This document shows, piece after piece, positions 6,831-15,056 of a stretch of DNA of 43,239 bases. The notes under the pieces were generated by a model. The model saw only the letters and a program-made list of their open reading frames with translations, made no database searches and was not told the origin of the DNA. Every line of letters begins with the position of its first letter. Within the stretch, counting starts at the first letter, position 1. The stretch spans positions 1 to 43,239 of the forward strand of contig NZ_JAVBXD010000039.1 in assembly GCF_030756675.1 (NCBI RefSeq), written 5' to 3'. The stretch is from Bacillus multifaciens. Its GTDB lineage: Bacteria; Bacillota; Bacilli; Bacillales; Bacillaceae_G. A program made the translations under genes and the position numbers.

Positions 6831-7541
6831 ATGAAAGAACATTGTTATCATAAAAATGCAGTAGAGCCTTGTCCAAGAAAAGTTCTCATTTTTAAATCTC
6901 TATCTGATGAGGAAATTTTAAAAATAGCTTCAATGTCAAAACATAAGCAATTTAAAAAGGGACAGCCATTAATTCATGAAGGAGAGAAATCAGATACATT
7001 ATTTATTATTAATAAGGGGCAAGTAAAGTTATCTAAGTTAACCCCTCAAGGAAAAGAGCAAATCTTGCATATTTTAACAAACGGTGAGTGTTTTTGTGAA
7101 TTAAACATATTTAATTGTGATGAGAAGAGTAATTTTAGTGCGTATGCTATGGAAGATACGAAAATTTGTATGTTAAAAAAAAATGATATGGATAGTATAA
7201 TAGAGCGAAATCCAGGTATTGCATTAAAACTGTTAAAAACTGTTACAAAACGGTTAGCGCATACAGAAAATTTAGCTCATAATCTTGCAACAAATGATCC
7301 AGAAGTTAGAATTGCCTATATTATTCTAGAGTTTTGTGAAAAGTATGGTAAGGATACTGATAAAGGAATAATTATAAATTTACCGTTAACACGGGAAGAA
7401 ATTGCAAGTTATATAGGGGTGACACGGGAAACAATTAGTCGTAAATTTAGTAAATTTGAAGACTTAGGGTTTATAACATCAATTGGAAATAAGCAACTAA
7501 TAATTAAAAATAAGTTAGCCTTTAGAAAATATATAGAGTAG
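6831..7541 (+). CDS. fnr: Crp/Fnr-family transcriptional regulator
   Basis: The 236-residue protein has an N-terminal cyclic-nucleotide-binding-type beta roll (about residues 20-130), a long dimer helix and a C-terminal winged helix (LTREEIASYIGVTRETISRK). The recognition helix keeps R-E-x-x-S-R, the CRP-like arrangement that reads TGTGA, which agrees with the two boxes found here. Cysteines at 5, 14, 87, 89, 96 and 113 could ligate an oxygen- or NO-sensitive iron-sulfur cluster; B. subtilis Fnr instead has a C-terminal cysteine cluster, so orthology is not certain. RBS TTAGGTGAGG precedes the ATG. It probably controls the upstream flavodiiron operon and its own gene. Confidence 0.85.
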   Translation: MKEHCYHKNAVEPCPRKVLIFKSLSDEEILKIASMSKHKQFKKGQPLIHEGEKSDTLFIINKGQVKLSKLTPQGKEQILHILTNGECFCELNIFNCDEKSNFSAYAMEDTKICMLKKNDMDSIIERNPGIALKLLKTVTKRLAHTENLAHNLATNDPEVRIAYIILEFCEKYGKDTDKGIIINLPLTREEIASYIGVTRETISRKFSKFEDLGFITSIGNKQLIIKNKLAFRKYIE

Positions 7542-7557
7542 ATGGATAAGTGATATT

Positions 7558-7680
7558 GAACTATATAAATCCAAATTTAAAAAACGACATAAAACTATTT
7601 TTTTAGGTGGGCGAGAGTATCTGGCCATGCATAGTAGCGGTCAAGTTGTATTCTGCGTAGCAGCGATTTATATAGAGTTT
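7558..7680 (+). repeat. bcr1-like repeat, copy B (internally deleted)
   Basis: The head (ACGACATAAAAC), GGTGGGCGAGAGTATCTGGC and ATGCATAGTAGCGGTCA are present. The reading then jumps straight to the tail GTATTCTGCGTAGCAGCGAT. The middle block (TTTTCCTGCCAC to GCGAGTGCAG, about 70 bases) is missing. Confidence 0.8.
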
Positions 7681-7715
7681 TAAAATGTCTTAATAAGAGT
7701 AACAAAACTTTAGAG

Positions 7716-7835
7716 GTGAATTGTACGAAAGGCAATCATATTTCATCTGCATTATGTTCATCTAGCATTTTCTTTGCACTAGTAGGAATATATGACTTCG
7801 TTTGGAAAATTGTTAAAGGTGTAGAGAGATATTGA
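7716..7835 (+). CDS. Possible small membrane protein, 39 aa
   Basis: A GTG-started frame encodes VNCTKGNHISSALCSSSIFF, then ALVGIYDFVWKIVKGVERY. It has one hydrophobic stretch and a basic, aromatic tail, a composition unlike random AT-rich DNA. There is no strong ribosome-binding site, and it lies just after a repeat copy. It could instead be the end of a gene cut by the repeat. Confidence 0.3.
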   Translation: MNCTKGNHISSALCSSSIFFALVGIYDFVWKIVKGVERY

Positions 7836-7914
7836 AAGCAGTATAATATGTAGGAAAGGAGCAATCGAATACGATTGGTTCTTTTCATGTATCATTGTGT
7901 TTTAAGCATATCGT

Positions 7915-7943
7915 TTGTCCGTATACAAAAAATGTGATATTTA
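7915..7943 (+). promoter_or_regulatory. SigA-type promoter of the nitroreductase gene
   Basis: TTGTCC at 7915-7920 and TATTTA at 7938-7943 are separated by 17 bases and lie just upstream of the nfsA-like start. Confidence 0.5.
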
Positions 7944-7975
7944 TTAAGTATTCAGATTATAGGAGGTAGGATATT

Positions 7976-8710
7976 GTGAATGAAATAATACATACAATGG
8001 AACAACATGTATCAGTACGGAAATATAAGAAAGAGTCCATTCCAAAGAATATAATCGAAAGAATGATTGGAGCAGCACAGCATGCAGCGTCATCACATTT
8101 TGTGCAAGCCTATTCAGTTGTATATGTAACAGATGAAACGTTGAAAGAGCAATTAGCAGAGCTATCTGGAAATCGTCACGTAAAAAATTGCGGAGGATTC
8201 TTTGTTTGCTGCGCAGACTTAAAGCGGTTAGAAGTGGCATGTAAAAAACAAGGGACAGAGATAAAAGCTGGTACAACGGAGAATTTTATTGTGGCAACGG
8301 TAGATGCTTCTCTCTTTGCTCAAAATTTAGCACTTGCAGCGGAATCTCTCGGATATGGTATTTGTTATATTGGAGGAATCCGTAATAATCCAGAACAAGT
8401 AAGTGAATTACTACATTTGCCGGATAACGTGTACCCGGTCTTTGGAATGACAGTTGGTGTACCGGATGAAAAACATGGCGTAAAACCTCGTTTACCAGTT
8501 GAAGCTATTCTACATGAAAACACATATGATGAGAAAAAATATAACGAACTACTAGATGAATATGATCGTACGACCAATGAATATTATAAGGGAAGATTGA
8601 CAAATCAAAAGGATGTGACATGGACGGGATCAATGAGCGCGTTTATGTCACAGGAGAAGCGATTGTATATGAAAGAGTTTTTGGTTAAAAAGGGATTTAA
8701 TCAAAAATAA
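7976..8710 (+). CDS. NfsA-like NADPH-dependent nitroreductase/flavin reductase
   Basis: The 244-residue protein has the nitroreductase fold: N-terminal FMN motif HVSVRKYKKESIP, then the central LALAAESLGYGICYIGGIR segment and VFGMTVGVPDEKHGVKPRLP, the NfsA/Frp signature. It is a cytoplasmic FMN enzyme expected to use NADPH for two-electron reduction of nitro compounds, quinones or flavin; the natural substrate is unknown. It starts at GTG, supported by TAGGAGG 9 bases upstream. It is monocistronic, with its own promoter and a strong terminator. Confidence 0.9.
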   Translation: MNEIIHTMEQHVSVRKYKKESIPKNIIERMIGAAQHAASSHFVQAYSVVYVTDETLKEQLAELSGNRHVKNCGGFFVCCADLKRLEVACKKQGTEIKAGTTENFIVATVDASLFAQNLALAAESLGYGICYIGGIRNNPEQVSELLHLPDNVYPVFGMTVGVPDEKHGVKPRLPVEAILHENTYDEKKYNELLDEYDRTTNEYYKGRLTNQKDVTWTGSMSAFMSQEKRLYMKEFLVKKGFNQK

Positions 8711-8715
8711 TGTAG

Positions 8716-8750
8716 AAAAAGCAAATCTGTTCACACAGGTTTGCTTTTTT
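8716..8750. terminator. Rho-independent terminator
   Basis: A 14-bp stem (AAAAAGCAAATCTG at 8716-8729, complement 8736-8749) lies right before the next gene's ATG. The acetyltransferase may therefore depend on read-through or on a promoter inside the nitroreductase gene. Confidence 0.9.
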
Positions 8751-8752
8751 GT

Positions 8753-9655
8753 ATGATTAAAAACAAGGCGAATGTATTTGAAACAGTTTTGTACACAAAG
8801 AAAGAAGGGGATTATGGGATATATGAATTAGAACAGGACCAGTTTATTCGATGTAAACATCTTGTACAACAAGAGAGACATCTTGATGTACAAGCCATTA
8901 TTGAAGGAAATAATCCAGGGCGCGTGTTTGTTGATCATGTTGATTTACCGCAGTCAGGTCTTGTTTGGTTCGGTAATTTGGATGGATTTGTATTTATTGG
9001 TAATCCGAATAATGAATCGTTTAATTGTGAAATAAAGCAGTTTTTAAATGAAGAAATTGCACAAGAAGCAATTGAATTGGGTGTTCATTGGTTTGAGGGA
9101 TTTGGTCACGGAACAAATTGGGATGACACGATTAAAAAGATATTGAGCGGCTATTCGTATGAGGAATTCAATCAGAAAGTATACAAATTATATGAAAATC
9201 AGTACCAAATTCAAAATGAACCGAAAATGGATGAGGGATATACATTATTGGAAATAACAGAAGAAAATGTAATTACCAATCGCCTATATGATAATTCATT
9301 TTTTGTAGCACAGCTTTCATTATTTTGGAGTTCTATGGAAGCGTTCTTTGAAAAAGGAATTGGGTATGCGGTTATGTATAAGAATGAAGTAGTGAGTATT
9401 TGTTTTTCAGGATTTGTTAGTGGAAATACACATGCAGTAGCAATTGAAACAGTAGAAGAGCATCGTGGAAAAAAATTAGCTCAGAAAGTTGCGCATGTAT
9501 ATGTACAGGACTGTTTTACAAATGGGTATACTCCATATTGGGATTGTATGGAAGGAAACATACCTTCAATTGCGATTGCAGAGAGTTTAGGATTTGTAAA
9601 TATGTTTAATTATATAGTATATGACTACCAGTTTTTATCTAAAGGACGAGAATAG
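8753..9655 (+). CDS. GNAT acetyltransferase of the ZmaR-like family
   Basis: The protein has about 300 residues. The C-terminal half carries the acetyl-CoA fold: YAVMYKNEVVSICFSGF, then VAIETVEEHRGKKLAQKVA (the RGKxLA pyrophosphate loop) and NIPSIAIAESLGFVNMFNY. This arrangement resembles the GNAT subfamily that includes the zwittermicin resistance protein ZmaR. Substrate unknown. The ATG at 8753 was taken because the alternative TTG at 8741 lies inside the preceding terminator stem. No good ribosome-binding site is visible, so the start is uncertain. Confidence 0.8.
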   Translation: MIKNKANVFETVLYTKKEGDYGIYELEQDQFIRCKHLVQQERHLDVQAIIEGNNPGRVFVDHVDLPQSGLVWFGNLDGFVFIGNPNNESFNCEIKQFLNEEIAQEAIELGVHWFEGFGHGTNWDDTIKKILSGYSYEEFNQKVYKLYENQYQIQNEPKMDEGYTLLEITEENVITNRLYDNSFFVAQLSLFWSSMEAFFEKGIGYAVMYKNEVVSICFSGFVSGNTHAVAIETVEEHRGKKLAQKVAHVYVQDCFTNGYTPYWDCMEGNIPSIAIAESLGFVNMFNYIVYDYQFLSKGRE

Positions 9656-9667
9656 TAAGAATAAAGT

Positions 9668-9712
9668 AAAACTTCCATCAGTGAGGGGGCTTCTTCCCCC
9701 CCACTGATGGTT
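9668..9712. terminator. Bidirectional terminator between convergent genes
   Basis: CCATCAGTG with a run of G pairs across a short loop with CCCCCCACTGATGG. The T-rich side (AAGTTTT) faces the minus-strand gene, so it mainly serves that gene. Confidence 0.85.
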
Positions 9713-10334
9713 AGTTGAACCAATCGGGCTCTAACTGCTTACAAGCCTCAACGTCAATTCCAGCAGCAATTAATTTTTGTTCTCCTTCTTTCTCAATAAT
9801 CTTTTGTAACTTTGATAAGAATGAATCAAAATCTGTATGCTGGGCAACTTGGAATGTCATTTTATGTTCAATAGGAAGCCATGTATCAATGTCTGCTTCA
9901 TTATGCTGAATTTTTACTTCTAGCTTATCTAAAGCATTTGCCACTTTTGCTTCATATGTTTCTTTTTCTTCAAACTCTATCCATAGTTCATATAATTCTT
10001 CTCCAAGTGGGCCTGACAGTGTATGTTTAATATTTAGAATTGCTTGTTGTTCTTTTTCTTGTTTTTTTCGTCGCAATTCTTCACTATTCATCGTATCGAA
10101 TGCAGGGATATCACCAGCCTCAGCTTCGACTAAATCGTGGATGATTACCATTTTAAGTAACTTTTCTATATCGACCTTTTTATCTAAATAAGGATGAACG
10201 AGGATAGCCATGAGTGACATACGCCATGTATGCTCTGCTACACTCTCTTGACGACCATTAGAAAGCCAACTGTGCCGCATTTCATATTTTAGTTTTTCTG
10301 CTAGTGCAATAACTTTTAAGATATTATATTCCAT
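9711..10334 (-). CDS. HD-domain phosphohydrolase, YfbR/5'-deoxynucleotidase-like
   Basis: The 207-residue protein has the HD-superfamily metal site in order: H35 (SVAEHTWRMS), H66-D67 (VIIHDLVEAEAGDIPAFD) and a later Asp in NALDKLEVKIQHNEAD. This matches the YfbR-type HD family, cytoplasmic enzymes that remove phosphate from deoxynucleoside 5'-monophosphates; B. subtilis relatives are only partly characterised. It is transcribed away from motA; the shared intergenic region holds the motA promoter and an inverted repeat copy. RBS GGAGGGGAA precedes the ATG. Confidence 0.85.
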   Translation of the reverse strand: MEYNILKVIALAEKLKYEMRHSWLSNGRQESVAEHTWRMSLMAILVHPYLDKKVDIEKLLKMVIIHDLVEAEAGDIPAFDTMNSEELRRKKQEKEQQAILNIKHTLSGPLGEELYELWIEFEEKETYEAKVANALDKLEVKIQHNEADIDTWLPIEHKMTFQVAQHTDFDSFLSKLQKIIEKEGEQKLIAAGIDVEACKQLEPDWFN

Positions 10335-10399
10335 ATAAATTCCCCTCCGTATATTTTAATCTTAATAAGAAAGCAGAATGTGTCAATTTTATGCATACA

Positions 10400-10428
10400 T
10401 TGTTATATATAGATTTAAAAAGTATAAT
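10400..10428 (+). promoter_or_regulatory. SigA-type promoter for motAB
   Basis: TTGTTA at 10400-10405 and TATAAT at 10423-10428 are 17 bases apart. The start would be near 10435, so the motA leader (about 258 bases) contains the whole of inverted repeat copy C. Confidence 0.65.
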
Positions 10429-10447
10429 AGAGAAGTATGAAAGAGGC

Positions 10448-10652
10448 AATATATATTCATTTTAATTTTTCGACATATAAGTCACTGCCGTGCAGAATAC
10501 AACATGACCGTTACTTGTTTTCTCCTTTTGTTTTAAACTTTGCATGTGGTAGGGAAAGGTCTTGCTCGTTTCTATGTGTGGCCAGATGCCCTCGCCTACC
10601 TAAAAAAAGAGGGTTTTTATGTCGATTTTTTAATTTGTATTTATATAAATGA
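10448..10652 (-). repeat. bcr1-like repeat, copy C (inverted, in the motA leader)
   Basis: The reverse complement contains CGACATAAAAACCC, GGTAGGCGAGGGCATCTGGC, GAAACGAGCAAGACC, CCTACCACATGCAAAGTTT and a TATGTCGAAAAATTAAAATG tail. It lies between the motA promoter and the motA ribosome-binding site. Confidence 0.85.
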
Positions 10653-10692
10653 AGTTGTTATTCTTATAGAAAATGAAGGGGAGGATAGTGAA

Positions 10693-11499
10693 ATGAAAAT
10701 TGTCCGAAAACAAAGAACAAGAAGATTTGATATTTCCAGTCCATTTGGTATAATAATTGGATTTGTGCTTATTGCTGGCGCTATTATGCTCGAGGGAGGC
10801 GGGATGAAAGGCTTTAAAAATTTTCTAGACATTTCTTCAATTTTTATCGTATTAGGTGGAACAATCGCAACTGTTATTGTTGCATATCGTTTCAGTGAGA
10901 TCAAAAAGTACACAAAAAGTATTTTTTATGTGTTAAATAGAAAAGAAGATAATTTGGAACAATTAGCTGATTTATTCGTCGATTTTTCGAAAAAATCAAA
11001 AAAACATGGGCTGCTATCATTAGAGGAAGATGGAGAAAAAATTGATAATCCCTTTATTCAAAAAGGCATTCGTTTGATGCTTAGTGGGTACGATGAAGAA
11101 GAGTTGAAAGAAGTGCTAGAACGCGATATTGAGACAGAAATAAATGAACTGAAAAAGGGCGCTATATTACTTGATAAAGTTGGTGAATTTGCGCCATCTT
11201 GGGGAATGATTGGGACGTTAATTGGACTTATTCTTATGCTGCAAAACTTACAAGATACTTCAAAAATTGGTACTGGTATGGCAGTTGCGATGTTAACGAC
11301 ACTATACGGTTCTGTTCTTGCAAACTTAGTGTTTATACCACTCGCGGAAAAAATGTATCGTGGTATTGAAGATATATATTTTGAAAAGAAATTTGTTATT
11401 GAAGCCATTTCAGAACTATATTGCGGTCAAATTCCTTCTAAACTAAAATTAAAACTTGATGCATTTGTTTATGAAAATAAGGTGAAAAAAGCAGCTTAG
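10693..11499 (+). CDS. motA: Flagellar motor stator protein MotA
   Basis: The 268-residue protein has four membrane segments (about residues 17-35, 47-65, 165-190 and 195-215) and a large cytoplasmic loop. The FAPSWGMIGTLIGLILML segment with the conserved Pro is the stator hallmark. With MotB it forms the ion channel that drives the rotor. The frame stays open upstream through repeat copy C, but the ATG at 10693 has a GGGGAGGA site and aligns with family starts. motB follows after 16 bases. Whether protons or sodium ions drive it cannot be decided from sequence. Confidence 0.93.
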   Translation: MKIVRKQRTRRFDISSPFGIIIGFVLIAGAIMLEGGGMKGFKNFLDISSIFIVLGGTIATVIVAYRFSEIKKYTKSIFYVLNRKEDNLEQLADLFVDFSKKSKKHGLLSLEEDGEKIDNPFIQKGIRLMLSGYDEEELKEVLERDIETEINELKKGAILLDKVGEFAPSWGMIGTLIGLILMLQNLQDTSKIGTGMAVAMLTTLYGSVLANLVFIPLAEKMYRGIEDIYFEKKFVIEAISELYCGQIPSKLKLKLDAFVYENKVKKAA

Positions 11500-11515
11500 T
11501 TTTAGGGGTGGTATA

Positions 11516-12193
11516 ATGATAAAAAGACTAAAAAAAGGCTCGCCAAGATGGATGACGACTTTTACAGATTTAACAATGCTATTGCTTACCTTTTTTGTAT
11601 TATTAGTTGCGACATCAAAAACAGATGTAGGGAAATTCTCGAAAATGCTAGAAACATTTAATAATGAGAATGAGCAAGAACAGGTAGTCCAAAACACAAT
11701 ACCAGATATTTCACATGATAAAAATAAAGAAAAGGTAAATTCAAAAAAAACGTTAGATGAATTGTATAAAAAGTTAAGTACGTATGTAACAAATAAAGGT
11801 CTTAGAGACGTCAATGTGTATCGAGAAGATACAGGTGTAAGTATTGTTATTGTTGATAATTTATTGTTTGATACGGGAGATGCTGTAATTAAGGAAGAAG
11901 CAAGAGGAATTGTCGGTCAGTTAGTTGGATTCTTTCAATCTATTCCGAATCCAATTGTTGTAGAAGGCCATACGGATAGTAGACCAATTCATAACGAGAA
12001 ATTCCCCTCTAATTGGGAGCTATCATCTGCACGTGCTGCAAATATGATCCATTTACTAATAGAAGACTATGGAGTTACACCATCACGTTTAGCGGCAGTT
12101 GGGTATGCGGATACGAAACCAGTTGCTGAAAACGACTCTCCAGATAATTGGCAAAAAAACCGCCGTGTTGTAATTTACATTAAAGAGTTGTAA
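11516..12193 (+). CDS. motB: Flagellar motor stator protein MotB
   Basis: The 225-residue protein has a short basic N-terminus, one membrane helix (about residues 16-36) containing the ion-binding Asp in TFTDLTMLLLTFF (D18), a linker, and a C-terminal OmpA-like peptidoglycan-binding domain (VVEGHTDSRPI, LSSARAANMI, VGYADTKPV, NRRVVIYI). It anchors the MotAB stator to the cell wall. GGGGTGG precedes the ATG. Second and last gene of the motAB unit; a 183-base gap with its own promoter precedes cheY. Confidence 0.94.
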   Translation: MIKRLKKGSPRWMTTFTDLTMLLLTFFVLLVATSKTDVGKFSKMLETFNNENEQEQVVQNTIPDISHDKNKEKVNSKKTLDELYKKLSTYVTNKGLRDVNVYREDTGVSIVIVDNLLFDTGDAVIKEEARGIVGQLVGFFQSIPNPIVVEGHTDSRPIHNEKFPSNWELSSARAANMIHLLIEDYGVTPSRLAAVGYADTKPVAENDSPDNWQKNRRVVIYIKEL

Positions 12194-12283
12194 TATTATG
12201 TAGTAAAATGTTCTATTTTTATTCTTATTTCCGTTGGATTTAAAAAAAAAATATAAAAATATGGGCATTCTAAAAAAAAATAT

Positions 12284-12312
12284 TTAAAATGTATCGTTAT
12301 TTTTTGTATAAT
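12284..12312 (+). promoter_or_regulatory. Probable promoter of cheY
   Basis: TATAAT at 12307-12312 has a weak -35 (TTAAAA at 12284-12289) at 17-base spacing. The flanking DNA is very A/T rich with long A runs that may act as an UP element or an operator. Confidence 0.45.
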
Positions 12313-12376
12313 GAATTAGAAATGAGAACATTTAATATTAAGATATCTTTATAAATAGAAGGAGAGAATTAATAAC

Positions 12377-12745
12377 ATGGCACACAAAATTTTAGTAGTA
12401 GATGATGCAGTATTTATGAGAACGATGATTAAAAACTTATTACAAAGTAATTCTGATTTTGAAATAATTGGTGAAGCAGAAAATGGAATTGAAGCAATTC
12501 AAAAATATAAAGAGTTGCAACCAGACATCGTAACACTTGATATTACAATGCCAGAAATGGATGGATTAGAGGCGTTAAAGGAAATTATCAAAATTGACGC
12601 AAATGCAAAGGTTGTTATTTGTTCTGCTATGGGACAACAAGGTATGGTATTAGATGCAATTAAAAGTGGAGCAAAAGATTTTATTGTGAAACCGTTCCAA
12701 GCTGATCGTGTTATTGAAGCATTAACAAAAGTAGTAACAGGTTAA
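12377..12745 (+). CDS. cheY: Chemotaxis response regulator CheY
   Basis: The 122-residue single receiver domain has the acidic pair D9/D10, phosphoacceptor D55 (VTLDITMPEMDG) and K105 (FIVKPFQ). There is no output domain. Phosphorylated by CheA, it binds the motor switch and changes rotation; FliY would dephosphorylate it. GGAGAG lies before the ATG. A strong hairpin follows, so cheY is mostly transcribed alone, with reduced read-through to cheA. Confidence 0.95.
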   Translation: MAHKILVVDDAVFMRTMIKNLLQSNSDFEIIGEAENGIEAIQKYKELQPDIVTLDITMPEMDGLEALKEIIKIDANAKVVICSAMGQQGMVLDAIKSGAKDFIVKPFQADRVIEALTKVVTG

Positions 12746-12760
12746 CATACATACCAATTA

Positions 12761-12823
12761 GGAGGTACCAATGAACACATAAGTGTAGGACTGTATATGT
12801 AAGGAAAAGGGTACCTCCTTTTT
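12761..12823 (+). terminator. Terminator/attenuator between cheY and cheA
   Basis: GGAGGTACC at 12761-12769 pairs perfectly with GGTACCTCC at 12810-12818, and TTTTT follows. The 40-base loop includes ATGAACACATAA, a three-codon frame whose Shine-Dalgarno is the left arm of the stem. Confidence 0.8.
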
Positions 12824-12905
12824 GTATCCTTTCTATTAGTTTATGAACCATTAAATTGATATACATAAATAATAGGTTTACAGGACGGACAGGTAGGGGA
12901 TTGAT

Positions 12906-14855
12906 ATGCAAACAGACTTATTAAGCATTTTTTTTGAAGAGTCAGAAGAACATTTACAGGCGTTAAATGAAAATGTGCTCACATTAGAACAAAATCCAGA
13001 AGATATGGAAGTTGTCAGTGAGATTTTCCGTTCTGCTCATACGTTTAAAGGGATGTCAGCTAGTATGGGATTTACAGAGATGGCAGATTTAACGCATAAA
13101 ATGGAAAACGTATTAGACGAAATTCGTCATGGTAATATAGCGGTAAATGCAGATATTATTGATGTCATCTTTGAATGTATTGATAATTTAGAGAAAATGG
13201 TTGCGGATGTACAACAAGGTGGTATGGGGAATATTCATGTCGCTAGTACAAAGCAAAAATTAGAAGCATTGCTTCATGCTGAGCAAGCTGTAGAACAGAT
13301 AGAAAATGAAGGAAACTTAGATGATGTGATGTATGCTGTGCATATTTCTGTTCAGCAGCAGGCAATGTTAAAAGCAGTACGAGCAATTATGTGTATAGAA
13401 GCATTGCAAAACATTGGGGAAATTACAAAAACAATACCAACTGTAGAAGAAATTGAATCAGACACTTTTGATTTTGAATTCACTGTGCATATAAAAACCA
13501 AATCTAGTGAAGATGAAATTCAACAAACTGTACGTAGTGTATCTGAAATTGAGCACGTAAAAATCAATAAATTAGAGGTACAAAAAGAAGAAAAGCAATC
13601 CGTCTTAAAAAGTGAAAAAAAGATAGCGACTTCGCAACAATCACCAGTAAAGGAATCTACTAAGTCACAAGCAAAAAATAAGAATGTAAAAGTTGAAAAT
13701 CGTTCGATACGTGTGCAATTAGAAAAAATTGAGCGTTTAATGAATATGTTTGAAGAAAGTGTTATTGAACGCGGAAGAATTGATGAATTGGCGGAAGCGA
13801 TTCAAAACAAAGAATTAATCGAACATTTGAACCGATTAGGAGATATTTCAAAGGACATCCAAAATGTTTTATTAAATATGCGTATGGTTCCAATTGAAAC
13901 AGTTTTTAATCGTTTTCCACGTATGGTTCGTATGGTTGCAAAAGATCTTGGTAAGAAAATAGATTTGCAAATTACTGGTGAAGAAACCGAAGTTGATAAG
14001 ATTGTTATCGATGAAATTGGAGACCCGCTTGTACATATTATCCGTAATGCAATCGACCATGGTATTGAAACTGTTGATGTAAGACGTAGTGTAGGAAAAA
14101 GTGAAACAGGAACAATTAAACTTGCGGCATTTCATAGTGGTAATCATGTTGTCATTCAAATTTCTGATGATGGTAATGGTATTAATAAAGGAAGAGTCTT
14201 GAAAAAGGCGATTCAAAACGGTGTTGTGACAGAAGCAGAAGCAAGTAAGTTGACAGATCGTGAAGTGTACGATCTTATCCTTGCACCGGGATTTAGTACA
14301 GCGGAAGTGGTTTCTGATTTATCCGGCCGCGGTGTAGGGCTAGATGTTGTGAAACATACAATTAGTAGTTTGGGAGGACATGTAATCATTGAATCAGAAG
14401 AAGGAAAAGGAAGTAAGTTCCGTATTGAGCTTCCATTAACACTTTCTATTATTCAATCTATGCTCGTTCAAACAAATGAAACACGTTATGCCGTACCACT
14501 TGGAAATATCGTTGAAGCAATTCGTGTTAAAAAAGAAGATATTCAAACACTGCAAGGAAAAGATGTTTTGAATTATCGTGATCAAATTATTGAAGTAAAG
14601 CATTTAAGTGTTATTTTCGGCGAGAAGACATTAGAAGAAGCTTTAGATGCGTATGAGGGACAAATGGTTCCAGTGTTAATTGTTCGTAATTCACATCGTA
14701 GTTATGGATTGTTTGTAAATACGATTATTGGTCAAAGGGAAATTGTACTAAAATCGCTAGGAGACTTTTTTTCTGATAGCGTAACATATTTTTCAGGTGC
14801 AACGATTCTCGGTGACGGACGGGTAGTCCTTATTGTAAACCCAGAAGGTTTATAA
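12906..14855 (+). CDS. cheA: Chemotaxis histidine kinase CheA
   Basis: The 649-residue protein has the full CheA order: P1 phosphotransfer domain with H45 (SAHTFKGMSASMG), a P2-like region (about 130-235), a charged Lys/Gln linker, P3 dimerisation helices from about 265, the P4 ATPase (N box HIIRNAIDHGIE, G1 ISDDGNG, G2 GRGVGLDVV) and a C-terminal CheW-like P5 domain. It autophosphorylates in response to chemoreceptors and passes phosphate to CheY and CheV. No cheW is visible in this window. The ATG follows GGTAGGGGA. Confidence 0.95.
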   Translation: MQTDLLSIFFEESEEHLQALNENVLTLEQNPEDMEVVSEIFRSAHTFKGMSASMGFTEMADLTHKMENVLDEIRHGNIAVNADIIDVIFECIDNLEKMVADVQQGGMGNIHVASTKQKLEALLHAEQAVEQIENEGNLDDVMYAVHISVQQQAMLKAVRAIMCIEALQNIGEITKTIPTVEEIESDTFDFEFTVHIKTKSSEDEIQQTVRSVSEIEHVKINKLEVQKEEKQSVLKSEKKIATSQQSPVKESTKSQAKNKNVKVENRSIRVQLEKIERLMNMFEESVIERGRIDELAEAIQNKELIEHLNRLGDISKDIQNVLLNMRMVPIETVFNRFPRMVRMVAKDLGKKIDLQITGEETEVDKIVIDEIGDPLVHIIRNAIDHGIETVDVRRSVGKSETGTIKLAAFHSGNHVVIQISDDGNGINKGRVLKKAIQNGVVTEAEASKLTDREVYDLILAPGFSTAEVVSDLSGRGVGLDVVKHTISSLGGHVIIESEEGKGSKFRIELPLTLSIIQSMLVQTNETRYAVPLGNIVEAIRVKKEDIQTLQGKDVLNYRDQIIEVKHLSVIFGEKTLEEALDAYEGQMVPVLIVRNSHRSYGLFVNTIIGQREIVLKSLGDFFSDSVTYFSGATILGDGRVVLIVNPEGL

Positions 14856-14863
14856 TACGAATC

Positions 14864-14900
14864 AACTCCTCAACAGACATAGTTGGGGAGTTTCAATTTG
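14864..14900. terminator. Terminator after cheA
   Basis: AACTCCTCAAC at 14864-14874 pairs with GTTGGGGAGTT at 14882-14892. The T tract is interrupted (TTTCAATTT), so it may be leaky. Confidence 0.65.
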
Positions 14901-14958
14901 TATATTCGTTGTTTTTGTAATAATTTTTTAAAAATGTATGAAATATAGTTGTTTTCTT

Positions 14959-14987
14959 TTGAAATTTTGTATTTAATTTTATATAAG
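14959..14987 (+). promoter_or_regulatory. SigA-type promoter of fliY
   Basis: TTGAAA at 14959-14964 and TATAAG at 14982-14987 are 17 bases apart and lie upstream of the GAGGGGG site of fliY. Confidence 0.5.
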
Positions 14988-15056
14988 TATAAAAATATTG
15001 AAATGTAACAATTTTTTATTGATATAAAGAAAGAACGATATGAGGGGGTTTAACAA

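Noticed and set aside
10437-10692. Open frames running through the motA leader, including an N-terminal extension of MotA
   Set aside because: They translate the inverted repeat copy; MotA family proteins start at the ATG at 10693.
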